From positions 1 to 10,131 of the forward strand of contig DAOUQA010000079.1 in assembly GCA_030625905.1 (NCBI GenBank): a stretch of DNA of 10,131 bases, written 5' to 3'. Shown here in pieces: positions 1-6,235 of this stretch. The stretch's first letter is position 1, and every line of letters starts with the position of its first letter. Both the position numbers and the translations under genes were made by a program. The notes beneath the pieces are model-generated. The model was not told where the DNA came from. It worked only from the letters and a program-made list of their open reading frames with translations, and did no database searches. This DNA comes from Kiritimatiellales bacterium (lineage in GTDB: Bacteria; Verrucomicrobiota; Kiritimatiellia; Kiritimatiellales; Pontiellaceae).

Positions 1-101
1 CGTTAAACGTTGAAGCCGTTAAAGACGGCGAAGCAGCGCAGGGCACCTCGTTAAACGGATTGAACGATTTTAACGAGAGTGAAGCTCGTTTGAACGCAGG
101 C
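1..101. repeat. Heptad-period repeat cluster, CGTTRAA type, inside the WecG-type reading frame
   Basis: Copies of CGTTAAA or CGTTGAA lie at 1-7, 8-14 and 49-55, with degenerate heptads running on to about 76. A small hairpin follows: AACGAG at 72-77 pairs with CTCGTT at 85-90 around a 7-nt loop, and then comes another TTGAACG-like unit. The block is translated in the WecG-type frame as a leucine/asparagine/glutamate-rich segment absent from the family. Bases 49-67 match the intergenic copy at 6297-6315 at 18 of 19 positions, which marks this as a dispersed element and not native coding sequence. Confidence 0.75.
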
Positions 102-680
102 GGCTCCCGCCCGTTTACGCATTTCTTGTACGGCGCCACCGAGGAAATGCTGGACAAGCTGAAGGCAAATTTGGAATCGCGCTTTCCGGGCATTCAAATT
201 GTCGGCACCTATGCGCCGCCGTTCCGCCCGCTGAACGAGGATGAAGAGCAGGAGCTTCGCGGGACTGTCGCGGAGTGCAAGCCGGACTTTTTCTGGGTGG
301 GCCTTTCAACCCCGAAGCAGGAGAAGTTCATGGCCGCCCATGCGCCTTTGGCGCATGGCGAGCCGGTTGATAGTTGTTCAATGATAGTTGATAAGGGATC
401 CCTGACAACCAGCAACCAACAACGAACAACTGATTCCGCCGCTAAACGGTACCCGCTGGAAGCGGGGATTATGCTCGGCGTCGGCGCGGCCTTCCCGATC
501 CATGCAGGGTTGCAGAAGGATGCACCGGAGTGGATCAAGAACTCGGGGTTGCAATGGCTTCATCGGCTCTGCCAGGAGCCCAAGCGGCTGTGGCGGCGCT
601 ATCTCGATATTGTTCCAACCTTCCTTTGGTTCGCCGCTTTGCAGCTTTTAGGGATTAAAAAATACCGTCTGGAAGAGTGA
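1..680 (+). CDS. WecG/TagA/CpsF-family glycosyltransferase, C-terminal part (5' end outside window)
   Basis: Members of this cytoplasmic, membrane-associated family move a sugar from a nucleotide donor onto an undecaprenyl-pyrophosphate-linked acceptor during teichoic acid, enterobacterial common antigen or exopolysaccharide synthesis. The frame is open from base 3 to the TGA at 678-680, so the roughly 110-residue N-terminal half is missing. Family signatures are clear: FTHFLYGATEE (bases 114-146), FPGIQIVGTYAPPFRPL, the hallmark FWVGLSTPKQEKF near 291-329, LGVGAAFPIHAG near 472-507, and the C-terminal block with WLHRLCQEPKRLWRRY that ends the family. Two low-complexity stretches break the alignment: bases 3-108 before the HFLYG block, and about 358-465 between the PKQEK motif and LGVGAAF. 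Both are built of 7-nt-period repeats and keep the frame. The TTG at 60 lies inside repeat-derived sequence and is probably not the true start. Donor sugar and acceptor cannot be told from the sequence. Family assignment is secure; whether the doubly interrupted protein is active is not. Confidence 0.88.
   Translation, partial: LNVEAVKDGEAAQGTSLNGLNDFNESEARLNAGGSRPFTHFLYGATEEMLDKLKANLESRFPGIQIVGTYAPPFRPLNEDEEQELRGTVAECKPDFFWVGLSTPKQEKFMAAHAPLAHGEPVDSCSMIVDKGSLTTSNQQRTTDSAAKRYPLEAGIMLGVGAAFPIHAGLQKDAPEWIKNSGLQWLHRLCQEPKRLWRRYLDIVPTFLWFAALQLLGIKKYRLEE
364..437. repeat. Bipartite heptad repeat with central palindrome, inside the WecG-type reading frame
   Basis: The left half holds TTGATAG-type heptads (about 367-392). 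The centre is a perfect 10-bp palindrome AGGGATCCCT at 394-403. The right half holds CAACCAG/CAACCAA/CAACGAA-type heptads (about 406-433). AGTTGTTC at 372-379 is the exact reverse complement of GAACAACT at 424-431, so the element is roughly dyad-symmetric. It is read in frame as a Ser/Thr/Gln/Asp-rich insert between the PKQEK motif and the LGVGAAF block of the glycosyltransferase. Confidence 0.75.
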
Positions 681-685
681 TTTTT

Positions 686-713
686 GACGGGATTACAGGA
701 TGGGCAGGATTTT
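686..713. repeat. Intergenic ACAGGAT-type short repeat
   Basis: In the 131-bp gap between the WecG-type gene and the ATPase gene, the words TTACAGGAT and GGGCAGGAT follow each other at 9-nt spacing, flanked by GGGAT and TTTT. Repeats of the ACAGGAT word are common interspersed intergenic sequences in many environmental bacterial genomes; that comparison is from memory. The rest of the gap (714-811) contains an 8-bp inverted repeat, CAACGAAT at 756-763 with ATTCGTTG at 779-786. No convincing promoter was seen. Confidence 0.45.
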
Positions 714-811
714 AATCCGGTTTATCAGAGGCCGCTTCGCTGGAGGAGTAAGTAGCAACGAATATTTCGGGCGAATGGATTCGTTGGTTGTTTATATTGC
801 CAATGGGGTAA

Positions 812-2011
812 ATGTGGAATATAAGTCCTGATATGCAACCTTTATTGAGTCGATTTTTGGCGAATAGAGTATCCGATGCTTTGGAAGCAAACCAGGCTAT
901 CGCGCTTCTTGGGCCGAGGCAGTGCGGAAAGTCAACCCTGGCCCGGATGGTTCTGAAGGCGTATCCAGAGTCGGTGGTGTTGGATATGGAACGCCCGTCG
1001 GATCGGGCGGCTCTGGAAGAGGCAGAAGCTTTTTTCGATGCGAATTCGGAGCATTTGATTTGTTTGGATGAAGTGCAGCGGGTTCCGGAACTGTTTCCTG
1101 TTTTGCGGGTTGTAATCGATAAACACGCTGGAAACGGGCAGTTTCTTCTACTTGGATCGGCCTCCCGGGATTTGATTGAGAAGGCCTCGGAGTCGTTGGC
1201 GGGGCGCATAGCCTATTTGGAGTTAACCCCGTTTTTATGGGAGGAGGCGGCGTGCTCGGAGGTCGGGTTTACTGATTTCTGGGTGCGCGGTGGTTTTCCG
1301 CGCAGTTTGTTGGCGGGTTCGGCACAAGCGAGCATGGATTGGCGGCAGGAGTTTGTGCGAAGTTTTCTGGAACGTGATTTGTTGCAGCTCAAGCCGCGAT
1401 TGTTGCCGGAGCGAGCCCGTCGCTTGTGGATGATGGTTGCGCATTGCCACGGACGCATTTTGAACAAGTCGCAACTAGCTGGTTCGCTTGATGTGGATGT
1501 GCATACCGTCGGGAACTATCTGGATATTCTTGAAGCGGCGTTCATGATTCGGCGCTTGCCGGCCTTTCATTCCAATCTTCGGAAGCGGCAGATTAAAAGT
1601 CCGAAGATTTATGTGCGGGACTCTGGAATACTGCATGCGTTGCTGGGGATTGAAGATTACAACGCCCTGCTGTCCCACCCGATGCGGGGATTTTCATGGG
1701 AGGGGCTGGTGGTGGATCATATTCTTGCCCGGATTCATCCGCTGGCCCAGGTTTCTTTCTACCGAACGGCAAAAGGAGCCGAGGTGGATCTGGTTGTTGA
1801 GCATGCCGGGGAGACGGTTGCGATTGAGATGAAGGCCTCTGCCGCACCGAAGGTGGAACGGGGTTTCTGGAGTGTACTGAACGATATACAGCCTGATCGC
1901 GCCTATGTTGTTTCGCCGGTGGAGCGGCGTTATTCCCTTAAAGGACTTGTCGAGGTGGTTTCGCTCGAAGAAATCATTGAAGAGGGACTTGCGGAGGGAT
2001 GGTTGCGGTGA
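812..2011 (+). CDS. AAA_14/DUF4143-family ATPase
   Basis: This 399-residue protein has the two-part layout of the AAA_14-DUF4143 family. The N-terminal P-loop domain carries Walker A GPRQCGKST at residues 34-42 and Walker B LICLDEVQR at 82-90 with the D86-E87 pair, followed by LLLGSAS (112-118), probably the sensor strand. The middle (about 175-290) is mainly helical and includes a winged-helix-like stretch. The C-terminal DUF4143 part has GAEVDLVV (322-329) and AIEMKAS (337-343), the D-x(n)-ExK arrangement of a PD-(D/E)XK-like fold. Length is normal for the family. ATG 812 is preferred because GGGG lies at 805-808; ATG 833 is in frame but has no Shine-Dalgarno. Such ATPases are widespread, often in accessory DNA, and their physiological role is poorly defined; toxin-antitoxin or DNA-related roles have been suggested for some. 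Nothing links it to polysaccharide synthesis except position, with repeat-bearing gaps on both sides. It may be a cargo gene inserted into the cluster. Confidence 0.93.
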   Translation: MWNISPDMQPLLSRFLANRVSDALEANQAIALLGPRQCGKSTLARMVLKAYPESVVLDMERPSDRAALEEAEAFFDANSEHLICLDEVQRVPELFPVLRVVIDKHAGNGQFLLLGSASRDLIEKASESLAGRIAYLELTPFLWEEAACSEVGFTDFWVRGGFPRSLLAGSAQASMDWRQEFVRSFLERDLLQLKPRLLPERARRLWMMVAHCHGRILNKSQLAGSLDVDVHTVGNYLDILEAAFMIRRLPAFHSNLRKRQIKSPKIYVRDSGILHALLGIEDYNALLSHPMRGFSWEGLVVDHILARIHPLAQVSFYRTAKGAEVDLVVEHAGETVAIEMKASAAPKVERGFWSVLNDIQPDRAYVVSPVERRYSLKGLVEVVSLEEIIEEGLAEGWLR

Positions 2012-2013
2012 GG

Positions 2014-2069
2014 GCGGAAGTCAAACACCAGAGACCAACGATCAGAAATCAAAGGTCGGAGTAGATACG
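2014..2069. repeat. Intergenic heptad-period repeat, TCARANR type
   Basis: Directly after the ATPase stop codon about seven consecutive degenerate heptads run in register, from GCGGAAG at 2014-2020 to TCGGAGT at 2056-2062; most fit the pattern YCRRANR. The array fills nearly the whole 64-bp gap, and the ribosome-binding site of the next gene (CGAGGG, 2068-2073) lies at its right edge. Confidence 0.65.
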
Positions 2070-2075
2070 AGGGAA

Positions 2076-3713
2076 ATGATGCGTCGAATTTTTTATATCC
2101 TAATGTTTTTTTGTGTGTTTCTGTTTTACTGGAACACAGGCATCAACAACCACACCGAGGCGGATGATACGTTCGAGTATTCCCGCATGGTTGAAGCGGA
2201 TAGCCATGCATGGCTCTACCACCCGCACCACCTCCTGTACGGGGCTTCGGCCAAGGGCCTGTATTCTGTCGTTAAGGCTTTTGGATATGATGGCCGGTCT
2301 TTTTCTTTCCTCGTGTTCATCAGCTCCCTTTCGGCGGCCGGCGCGGTTTTCCTCTTCTACCGCTTCTGTTATCGCCGCTATAGCATGCGCCCCGTCAGTT
2401 CCCTGTTTGCAGCGGGCTTGCTGGCGTTGTCGTATGGTTTCTGGCGCTATGCCTGCGAGGCGGAGGTCATTCTGCCGGCCGGTTTCCTAGTGTTGCTGGC
2501 CGTCTATCTGGCCACCTCGCCGGAGTCGAATCGGGGACAAGTGGTTCTTGCCGCCTTTGTTTCGGGAATCAGCGTGCTGTTCCATGTGCTGAACGGAGTG
2601 CCGGTTTTCGTTGCGCTGCCCCTGTTCTATCTTTTGAAAAGAAGGGTGGGCTACACCTTTCTCCATGTGGCGGTTGCAACCACCGTTGTGCTGGCGGCCT
2701 ATCTGCTGGTTTTTAGTTTTGACCCGCATCTGGTTTTTGGCGAGGCGCTGCCTGCAACCGGAAGTACCTTTAGCTTTGCGTCCATAATCAAGGGAACGAT
2801 CGGGCTGGGCCAATGCATCACAGCCGGAAACTTTCTTTTTGGTTTCGAGGGCTTTTCCTCAAAACTAATGGAGCTGTTCCCGTCGCGCATGCTGACCGAG
2901 GAAGTTTACATGGGGCGGCATATGTCGGTTGCCCAGTACATGCTCCCGATGCTGTCGCTGGTTCTGCTGCTGGCCGCGGTGGGCTATGGGTTTTTCAGGG
3001 CTGTTGTGGCCTGGCGCAGGGCATTCCGCTCGGATCGGATGCATGCGATGTTAATGGTCGGGGGATGGCAAACGATTGCGGTGATTGGCCTTTGGTTTAC
3101 GGTCTACGCGTTGGCAATCCTCTACCTTGAGCCTGGAAACCCCGAGGTGTGGGTGCTGGGGATGATCCCGTTTTGGTTGCTGTTTTGCGGGTTGGTTATT
3201 TCCCCCATTGCCCATGCCAACGAACTGTGGGTCGTGCTGGCGATCCTGTTGTTCCTTGGTTTCCACAACTATGTCGGGGGAATTGGCCTCTTGAAAGATC
3301 CGGCAACCGACTACAACCAGCAAAAAGCGGCCTGGGTGCTGGAGCATGCCGGACAAAACGATCGGGTTGTTACGGCAGGGAACCCGGTATTCCTTCGGTA
3401 TCTAAACTACTATGCCCAATCCGGGGTGGTTGACCTGAACCTTGTTGGCGAAGAGGGCCTGGAGTCCTTGTTTGATAAGGTTCAGCGCGTCTATCTTTTA
3501 AACGATGTGTTCGACTATCCGCCTTCCATGAGGATCCGTTTCCCGTCGTCGGCGGAGAGGATCGATGCCTATGCGGCGGAGCTAGGTCCCCATGCAGACA
3601 AGATCATGGATAACGAATTTGGCGGGGTATGGGAACTGAGGCAGAATGATTTTGAGGCAGACGCGAAGCGAGGCTTGAGGAATGAAAGCAAGGAACAAAG
3701 TGACTGGCAATAA
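2076..3713 (+). CDS. Polytopic membrane protein, GT-C / DUF2723-like putative glycosyltransferase
   Basis: The 545-residue protein has about ten hydrophobic helices (roughly 5-21, 76-98, 106-124, 131-147, 158-185, 194-213, 287-310, 328-350, 358-376, 384-400) and a soluble C-terminal part from about 405. The first outside loop carries acidic residues (EADD at 28-31, E34) and then YHPHHLLYG (48-56); with SYGFWRYACEAEVILPA (119-135) and GISVLFH (164-170) this follows the pattern of DUF2723/TMEM260-like GT-C enzymes, where acidic residues in loop 1 act in catalysis. Such enzymes use polyprenyl-phosphate sugars on the outer face of the membrane. The frame is open upstream to 1905, overlapping the ATPase gene, but ATG 2076 or 2079 (CGAGGG at 2068-2073) opens directly into the first membrane helix and is chosen. 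The last 25 or so residues are polar and partly encoded by a dispersed repeat beginning at 3637. Substrate unknown; assignment rests on pattern, not strong identity. Confidence 0.72.
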   Translation: MMRRIFYILMFFCVFLFYWNTGINNHTEADDTFEYSRMVEADSHAWLYHPHHLLYGASAKGLYSVVKAFGYDGRSFSFLVFISSLSAAGAVFLFYRFCYRRYSMRPVSSLFAAGLLALSYGFWRYACEAEVILPAGFLVLLAVYLATSPESNRGQVVLAAFVSGISVLFHVLNGVPVFVALPLFYLLKRRVGYTFLHVAVATTVVLAAYLLVFSFDPHLVFGEALPATGSTFSFASIIKGTIGLGQCITAGNFLFGFEGFSSKLMELFPSRMLTEEVYMGRHMSVAQYMLPMLSLVLLLAAVGYGFFRAVVAWRRAFRSDRMHAMLMVGGWQTIAVIGLWFTVYALAILYLEPGNPEVWVLGMIPFWLLFCGLVISPIAHANELWVVLAILLFLGFHNYVGGIGLLKDPATDYNQQKAAWVLEHAGQNDRVVTAGNPVFLRYLNYYAQSGVVDLNLVGEEGLESLFDKVQRVYLLNDVFDYPPSMRIRFPSSAERIDAYAAELGPHADKIMDNEFGGVWELRQNDFEADAKRGLRNESKEQSDWQ

Positions 3714-3750
3714 TTTCTCTTTCCAGACGCATGGCAATAATCATTCTGCC
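3637..3750. repeat. GGCAGAATGATTTT-type repeat in opposing orientations, overlapping the end of the GT-C gene
   Basis: TGAGGCAG occurs at 3637-3644 and again at 3653-3660, giving a 16-nt period. GGCAGAATGAT at 3640-3650 has a perfect 11-nt reverse complement, ATCATTCTGCC, at 3740-3750. A direct repeat TGGCAATAAT occurs at 3705-3714 and 3732-3741; its first copy contains the TAA stop of the GT-C gene. The repeat therefore supplies the last codons of that gene as well as the start of the gap. No convincing promoter or terminator was seen in the remaining 3751-3861. Confidence 0.6.
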
Positions 3751-3875
3751 TAATATATTCCGGTGGAGCTGGTTTAGGATAGGTGGTTATGGAACGCCAC
3801 GAAGCATAATTTTGGAACGAAAATAATGAGCGAAGCAAAGGGTTCAAATGGTAGGAAGTGGGAGAGGGAACTAGC

Positions 3876-6230
3876 ATGATTCCATTACTATTCATCACCA
3901 CGATCTGTTCCTTCCTCTTCTACGGGGTGGTGGGGCAGGACAAGACATGGCTGCTCGCCCCCTTGTTCGTGTTGAACTATGGGTTGGTGACAGCGGTATT
4001 GTTGGGACGGGCGTGGAGCATGGGGCCTGGAGCTGGGCGTGCTGGAGGACGGAGTTCTAAACTTCCAACTTCCAACTTCCAACTTCCAACGGCTGGACCC
4101 TTCTTCCTATTATTCATTCTCTACGGAATATACTTCATACCCCAGGCGGTCGTTCCGTTTGAATCAAAGTTGATGATGCTGTTTATCAGCGGGGCGGTGG
4201 GTGCCTATTTGGCATGGGGCTCTGAATTGCCAAGGTTCAAGGATAGCCGCGGTGTTCTAGGCACATTGATCCTTGTGGTGATGTTGGCGGCACTCTATGG
4301 GATAGTCGTCCATTTCAAATGCCCGGAGCAGGTGCTGTGGACGGAGCGCTACGCGGTTTATGAAGGCCGGCTGATGTCGACCTACATTTGCCCGAACCAT
4401 TTTGCGCATCTGATGCAGATGCTGCTGCCATTCTGCTTGGCGCTTTTGTTCATCCCGCAGGCGGGCATCTATCTGAAGGTTCTTGCGGGATACAGCTTTC
4501 TGGTTTTCCTTCCGACGTTGTTCCTGACCGAATCCCGTGCCGGTTGGCTGGGCAGCATTGCGGCAACGGGGGTGGTGCTTTGCCTGATGGCACTCCGCAA
4601 AAGCAAGCGGCTGTTTTTTCTTTTGGCGATTCTCGTGCCGTTGTGTTCGATCCTTCTTTTGCTTGGGGCGTGGCGGTATTCGGAAACCTTCCAGCGGCGT
4701 ATGCAACCGGTGGTCACCTTCCTGCAAGGCCAGGCCTCGGAGGGGATTGGAAGCGAGGCGCGCGATTTCCGGCCGCAGACCTGGATGGATACGATCGATC
4801 TGATCAAGGATGCCCCTTTGTTTGGCTATGGATCGGGAAACTATCGCTACACCTATCCAGCGTACCGGAAACGCTTTGAAGGACAACGAACCGTCACCGG
4901 CCATCCGCACAATGAATATCTTGAATTGGTTGCCGACCATGGCCTCGTCGGATTCGGCCTGTTCGCCCTGGCCTGGATCTATGGGCTTGTCTGGGTGCTT
5001 GTCGGGTCGTTGAAGGCCGAGAAGACGCGCCATGCCTATATGGGCTTTGCCCTCCTTGGCGCGGCCGCCGGGACGATGGTGCATTCGTTCTTTGATTTCC
5101 AGATGCATGAGTATCCCAATGCGCTCGTCTTTGCATTTCTGGCGGCCGTGGCCGTCGGCCCCCTTCGGCGCGAAGTATCGCGCAGAAGACAGGGGACAGA
5201 GGACGGAGGTCGGCGAGAGTGCGGCAAGGCCGCTTTGGAGTGCGATGGCTCGGCCCTCCCGTCGGGTTTGGTTGACCGCGAACCTTCGTCGCATGGGTTG
5301 CGACGATCCGGTATTGCGCAAAGAATCCAAAACGAGCCAGAACCAATAACCAGCCATAAACAACCCGCAAAGCGAGTTCAACGTCCAACGTCCAACGTTC
5401 AACGAATCTTCTACGCCATGATAGGCCTTGGCTATTTGGTTGGAACCGTGTTCTGTATTCAGATTATGTCGTCCGCCTATATTCGGGCGCTGGGCGATAA
5501 AGCATTCGAGGTTCGGAACGTTGAGAAGGCCGATCGGTATTATCGACTCGCCGTCAAGATTGATCCGCAAAACTGGCGGGCCGACAAGGGGATGGGTCGG
5601 CTTTTCAATGATCAATGGTACTACACGCTTGACCGGGAAGAGAAGCTCCGGTTTGCCATGCTGAAAAAGGAGTGGTACGAAAAGGCCTATCGGCATAATC
5701 CGCGCGATCCTGAAATCGTTGCAGGGCTGGGGAAGACGCTGCTGTTTCTCGGCAGGGCGTTTGTAGCAGGGGAAATGGAGCAGGGAGGTTGGGAGTCGGA
5801 GGTCGGAGATCAGGTGTCGGATGTTGGAGGAGCGGCTCTTTCTTCGACCCAGCAACCATTATTTAACAACCAGCAACTCCAATCCAAGGGCCTGGATCTT
5901 CTTCGCGAGGCCTGCCGCCTCCGCAAGTTCCACGACCTCTATTGGTGGACGCTGGGTGTGGAGCTGCGCAAGGCGGGACTGTACGAGGAGTCGCTGGAGG
6001 TTTTTCACTATGCGGAAAAATTAAAGCGCACCCCCTCGATCCGCATGAATATCCAGTGGCTGGAGAAGCAGATGCAGAAGAACGGAGAGCAGCCTCCGGC
6101 CCAGAGGAGCCTGCGCCCCGGCGGGAGGGCCGAGGTCATTGATCTCGATGGCATCTTCCAATCGGATTCAAAAACAGATGCCGAAAAAGATTCAGATCTT
6201 TCGGCGTTGTTGGATATAATGGCAAATTAA
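3876..6230 (+). CDS. O-antigen polymerase/ligase (Wzy/WaaL family) with C-terminal TPR-like region
   Basis: An inner-membrane protein of 784 residues expected to polymerise lipid-linked polysaccharide units or ligate them to an acceptor on the periplasmic side. About ten helices occupy residues 1-430. The Wzy_C signatures are plain: TESRAGWLGSIAA (218-230), QTWMDTIDLIKDAPLFGYGSG (301-321) and the outside-loop motif HPHNEYLELVADHGLVGFG (343-361). A further helix (about 511-530) leads into TPR-like helices at 534-570 and 672-715 (for example FEVRNVEKADRYYRLAVKI and GLYEESLEVFHYAEK), a domain combination known in exopolysaccharide and glycoprotein ligases. ATG 3876 with GAGAGGG at 3862-3868 is preferred over GTG 3858. 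The reading frame carries three repeat-derived inserts, at residues 47-73, about 434-511 and about 636-671, all in inter-helix loops or linkers and away from conserved motifs. Polymerase and ligase cannot be told apart from sequence alone. Confidence 0.9.
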   Translation: MIPLLFITTICSFLFYGVVGQDKTWLLAPLFVLNYGLVTAVLLGRAWSMGPGAGRAGGRSSKLPTSNFQLPTAGPFFLLFILYGIYFIPQAVVPFESKLMMLFISGAVGAYLAWGSELPRFKDSRGVLGTLILVVMLAALYGIVVHFKCPEQVLWTERYAVYEGRLMSTYICPNHFAHLMQMLLPFCLALLFIPQAGIYLKVLAGYSFLVFLPTLFLTESRAGWLGSIAATGVVLCLMALRKSKRLFFLLAILVPLCSILLLLGAWRYSETFQRRMQPVVTFLQGQASEGIGSEARDFRPQTWMDTIDLIKDAPLFGYGSGNYRYTYPAYRKRFEGQRTVTGHPHNEYLELVADHGLVGFGLFALAWIYGLVWVLVGSLKAEKTRHAYMGFALLGAAAGTMVHSFFDFQMHEYPNALVFAFLAAVAVGPLRREVSRRRQGTEDGGRRECGKAALECDGSALPSGLVDREPSSHGLRRSGIAQRIQNEPEPITSHKQPAKRVQRPTSNVQRIFYAMIGLGYLVGTVFCIQIMSSAYIRALGDKAFEVRNVEKADRYYRLAVKIDPQNWRADKGMGRLFNDQWYYTLDREEKLRFAMLKKEWYEKAYRHNPRDPEIVAGLGKTLLFLGRAFVAGEMEQGGWESEVGDQVSDVGGAALSSTQQPLFNNQQLQSKGLDLLREACRLRKFHDLYWWTLGVELRKAGLYEESLEVFHYAEKLKRTPSIRMNIQWLEKQMQKNGEQPPAQRSLRPGGRAEVIDLDGIFQSDSKTDAEKDSDLSALLDIMAN
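4014..4090. repeat. Bipartite heptad repeat with four perfect ACTTCCA units, inside the ligase gene
   Basis: The left part is G-rich with TGGAGCA, TGGGGCC and TGGAGCT as consecutive heptads at 4014-4034, continuing degenerately to about 4060. The right part is four perfect tandem copies of ACTTCCA at 4061-4088. It is translated in frame as a Gly/Ser/Pro-rich loop ending in SKLPTSNFQLPT (residues 61-72), between the second and third membrane helices. Tandem perfection suggests recent expansion, or homogenisation by slippage. Confidence 0.85.
5184..5408. repeat. Composite repeat block: purine heptads, hairpin core, CAAC-type heptads, inside the ligase gene
   Basis: Left: five in-register heptads at 5184-5218 (AGAAGAC, AGGGGAC, AGAGGAC, GGAGGTC, GGCGAGA). 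Centre (5219-5335): GCGGC at 5221-5225 with GCCGC at 5229-5233, the word GGCCGCTTTGGAGTGC at 5228-5243, and CGTCGCA at 5287-5293 with TGCGACG at 5299-5305 (7-bp stem, 5-nt loop). Right: degenerate CCAATAA/CCAGCCA-type heptads from 5336, ending in two copies of ACGTCCA (5381-5394) and one ACGTTCA (5395-5401). The block encodes about 75 residues of Arg/Glu/Gln/Pro-rich linker between the last ligase helix and the helix ahead of the TPR region. Confidence 0.82.
5784..5887. repeat. Bipartite heptad repeat inside the TPR-like region of the ligase gene
   Basis: Seven in-register heptads of the GGAGGTC/GGAGATC type occupy 5784-5832. A 20-nt centre follows (5833-5852), and then CAACCAT, a degenerate unit, CAACCAG, CAACTCC and AATCCAA in register at 5853-5887. 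It is read in frame as about 35 residues rich in Gly, Glu, Val, Ser and Gln, splitting the first and second helical-repeat segments of the C-terminal region. Confidence 0.8.
6191..6220 (+). promoter_or_regulatory. Possible sigma70-type promoter ahead of the epimerase gene
   Basis: A perfect TATAAT lies at 6215-6220, within the last codons of the ligase gene. TTCAGA at 6191-6196 (four of six matches to TTGACA) sits 18 nt upstream. Transcripts from here would carry the 6236-6328 repeat and hairpins as a leader before the epimerase gene. A TATAAT word can occur by chance, so this is tentative. Confidence 0.3.
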
Positions 6231-6235
6231 TTGAT

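Noticed and set aside
364..437. A frameshifted or broken glycosyltransferase gene
   Set aside because: The frame is kept across the insertion and all downstream family motifs follow, so it is listed as an interrupted but open gene and not as a pseudogene.
756..786. 8-bp inverted repeat before the ATPase gene as a terminator
   Set aside because: The loop is 15 nt, the stem is A/T-rich and no T-run follows. It could be an operator or chance.
1905..2075. Upstream extension of the GT-C gene overlapping the ATPase gene
   Set aside because: The extension adds 57 charged residues encoded by ATPase sequence and the heptad repeat. ATG 2076 or 2079 has a Shine-Dalgarno sequence and leads directly into the first membrane helix.
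4061..4088. Possible CRISPR-like array
   Set aside because: The units are 7 nt, directly tandem, without spacers, and translated as part of a gene.
4257..5855. A 532-codon open frame on the minus strand
   Set aside because: It is antisense to the ligase gene, which has clear Wzy_C motifs and a ribosome-binding site. The minus frame has no recognisable domain and is rich in His/Arg/Gln, typical of a codon-bias shadow.
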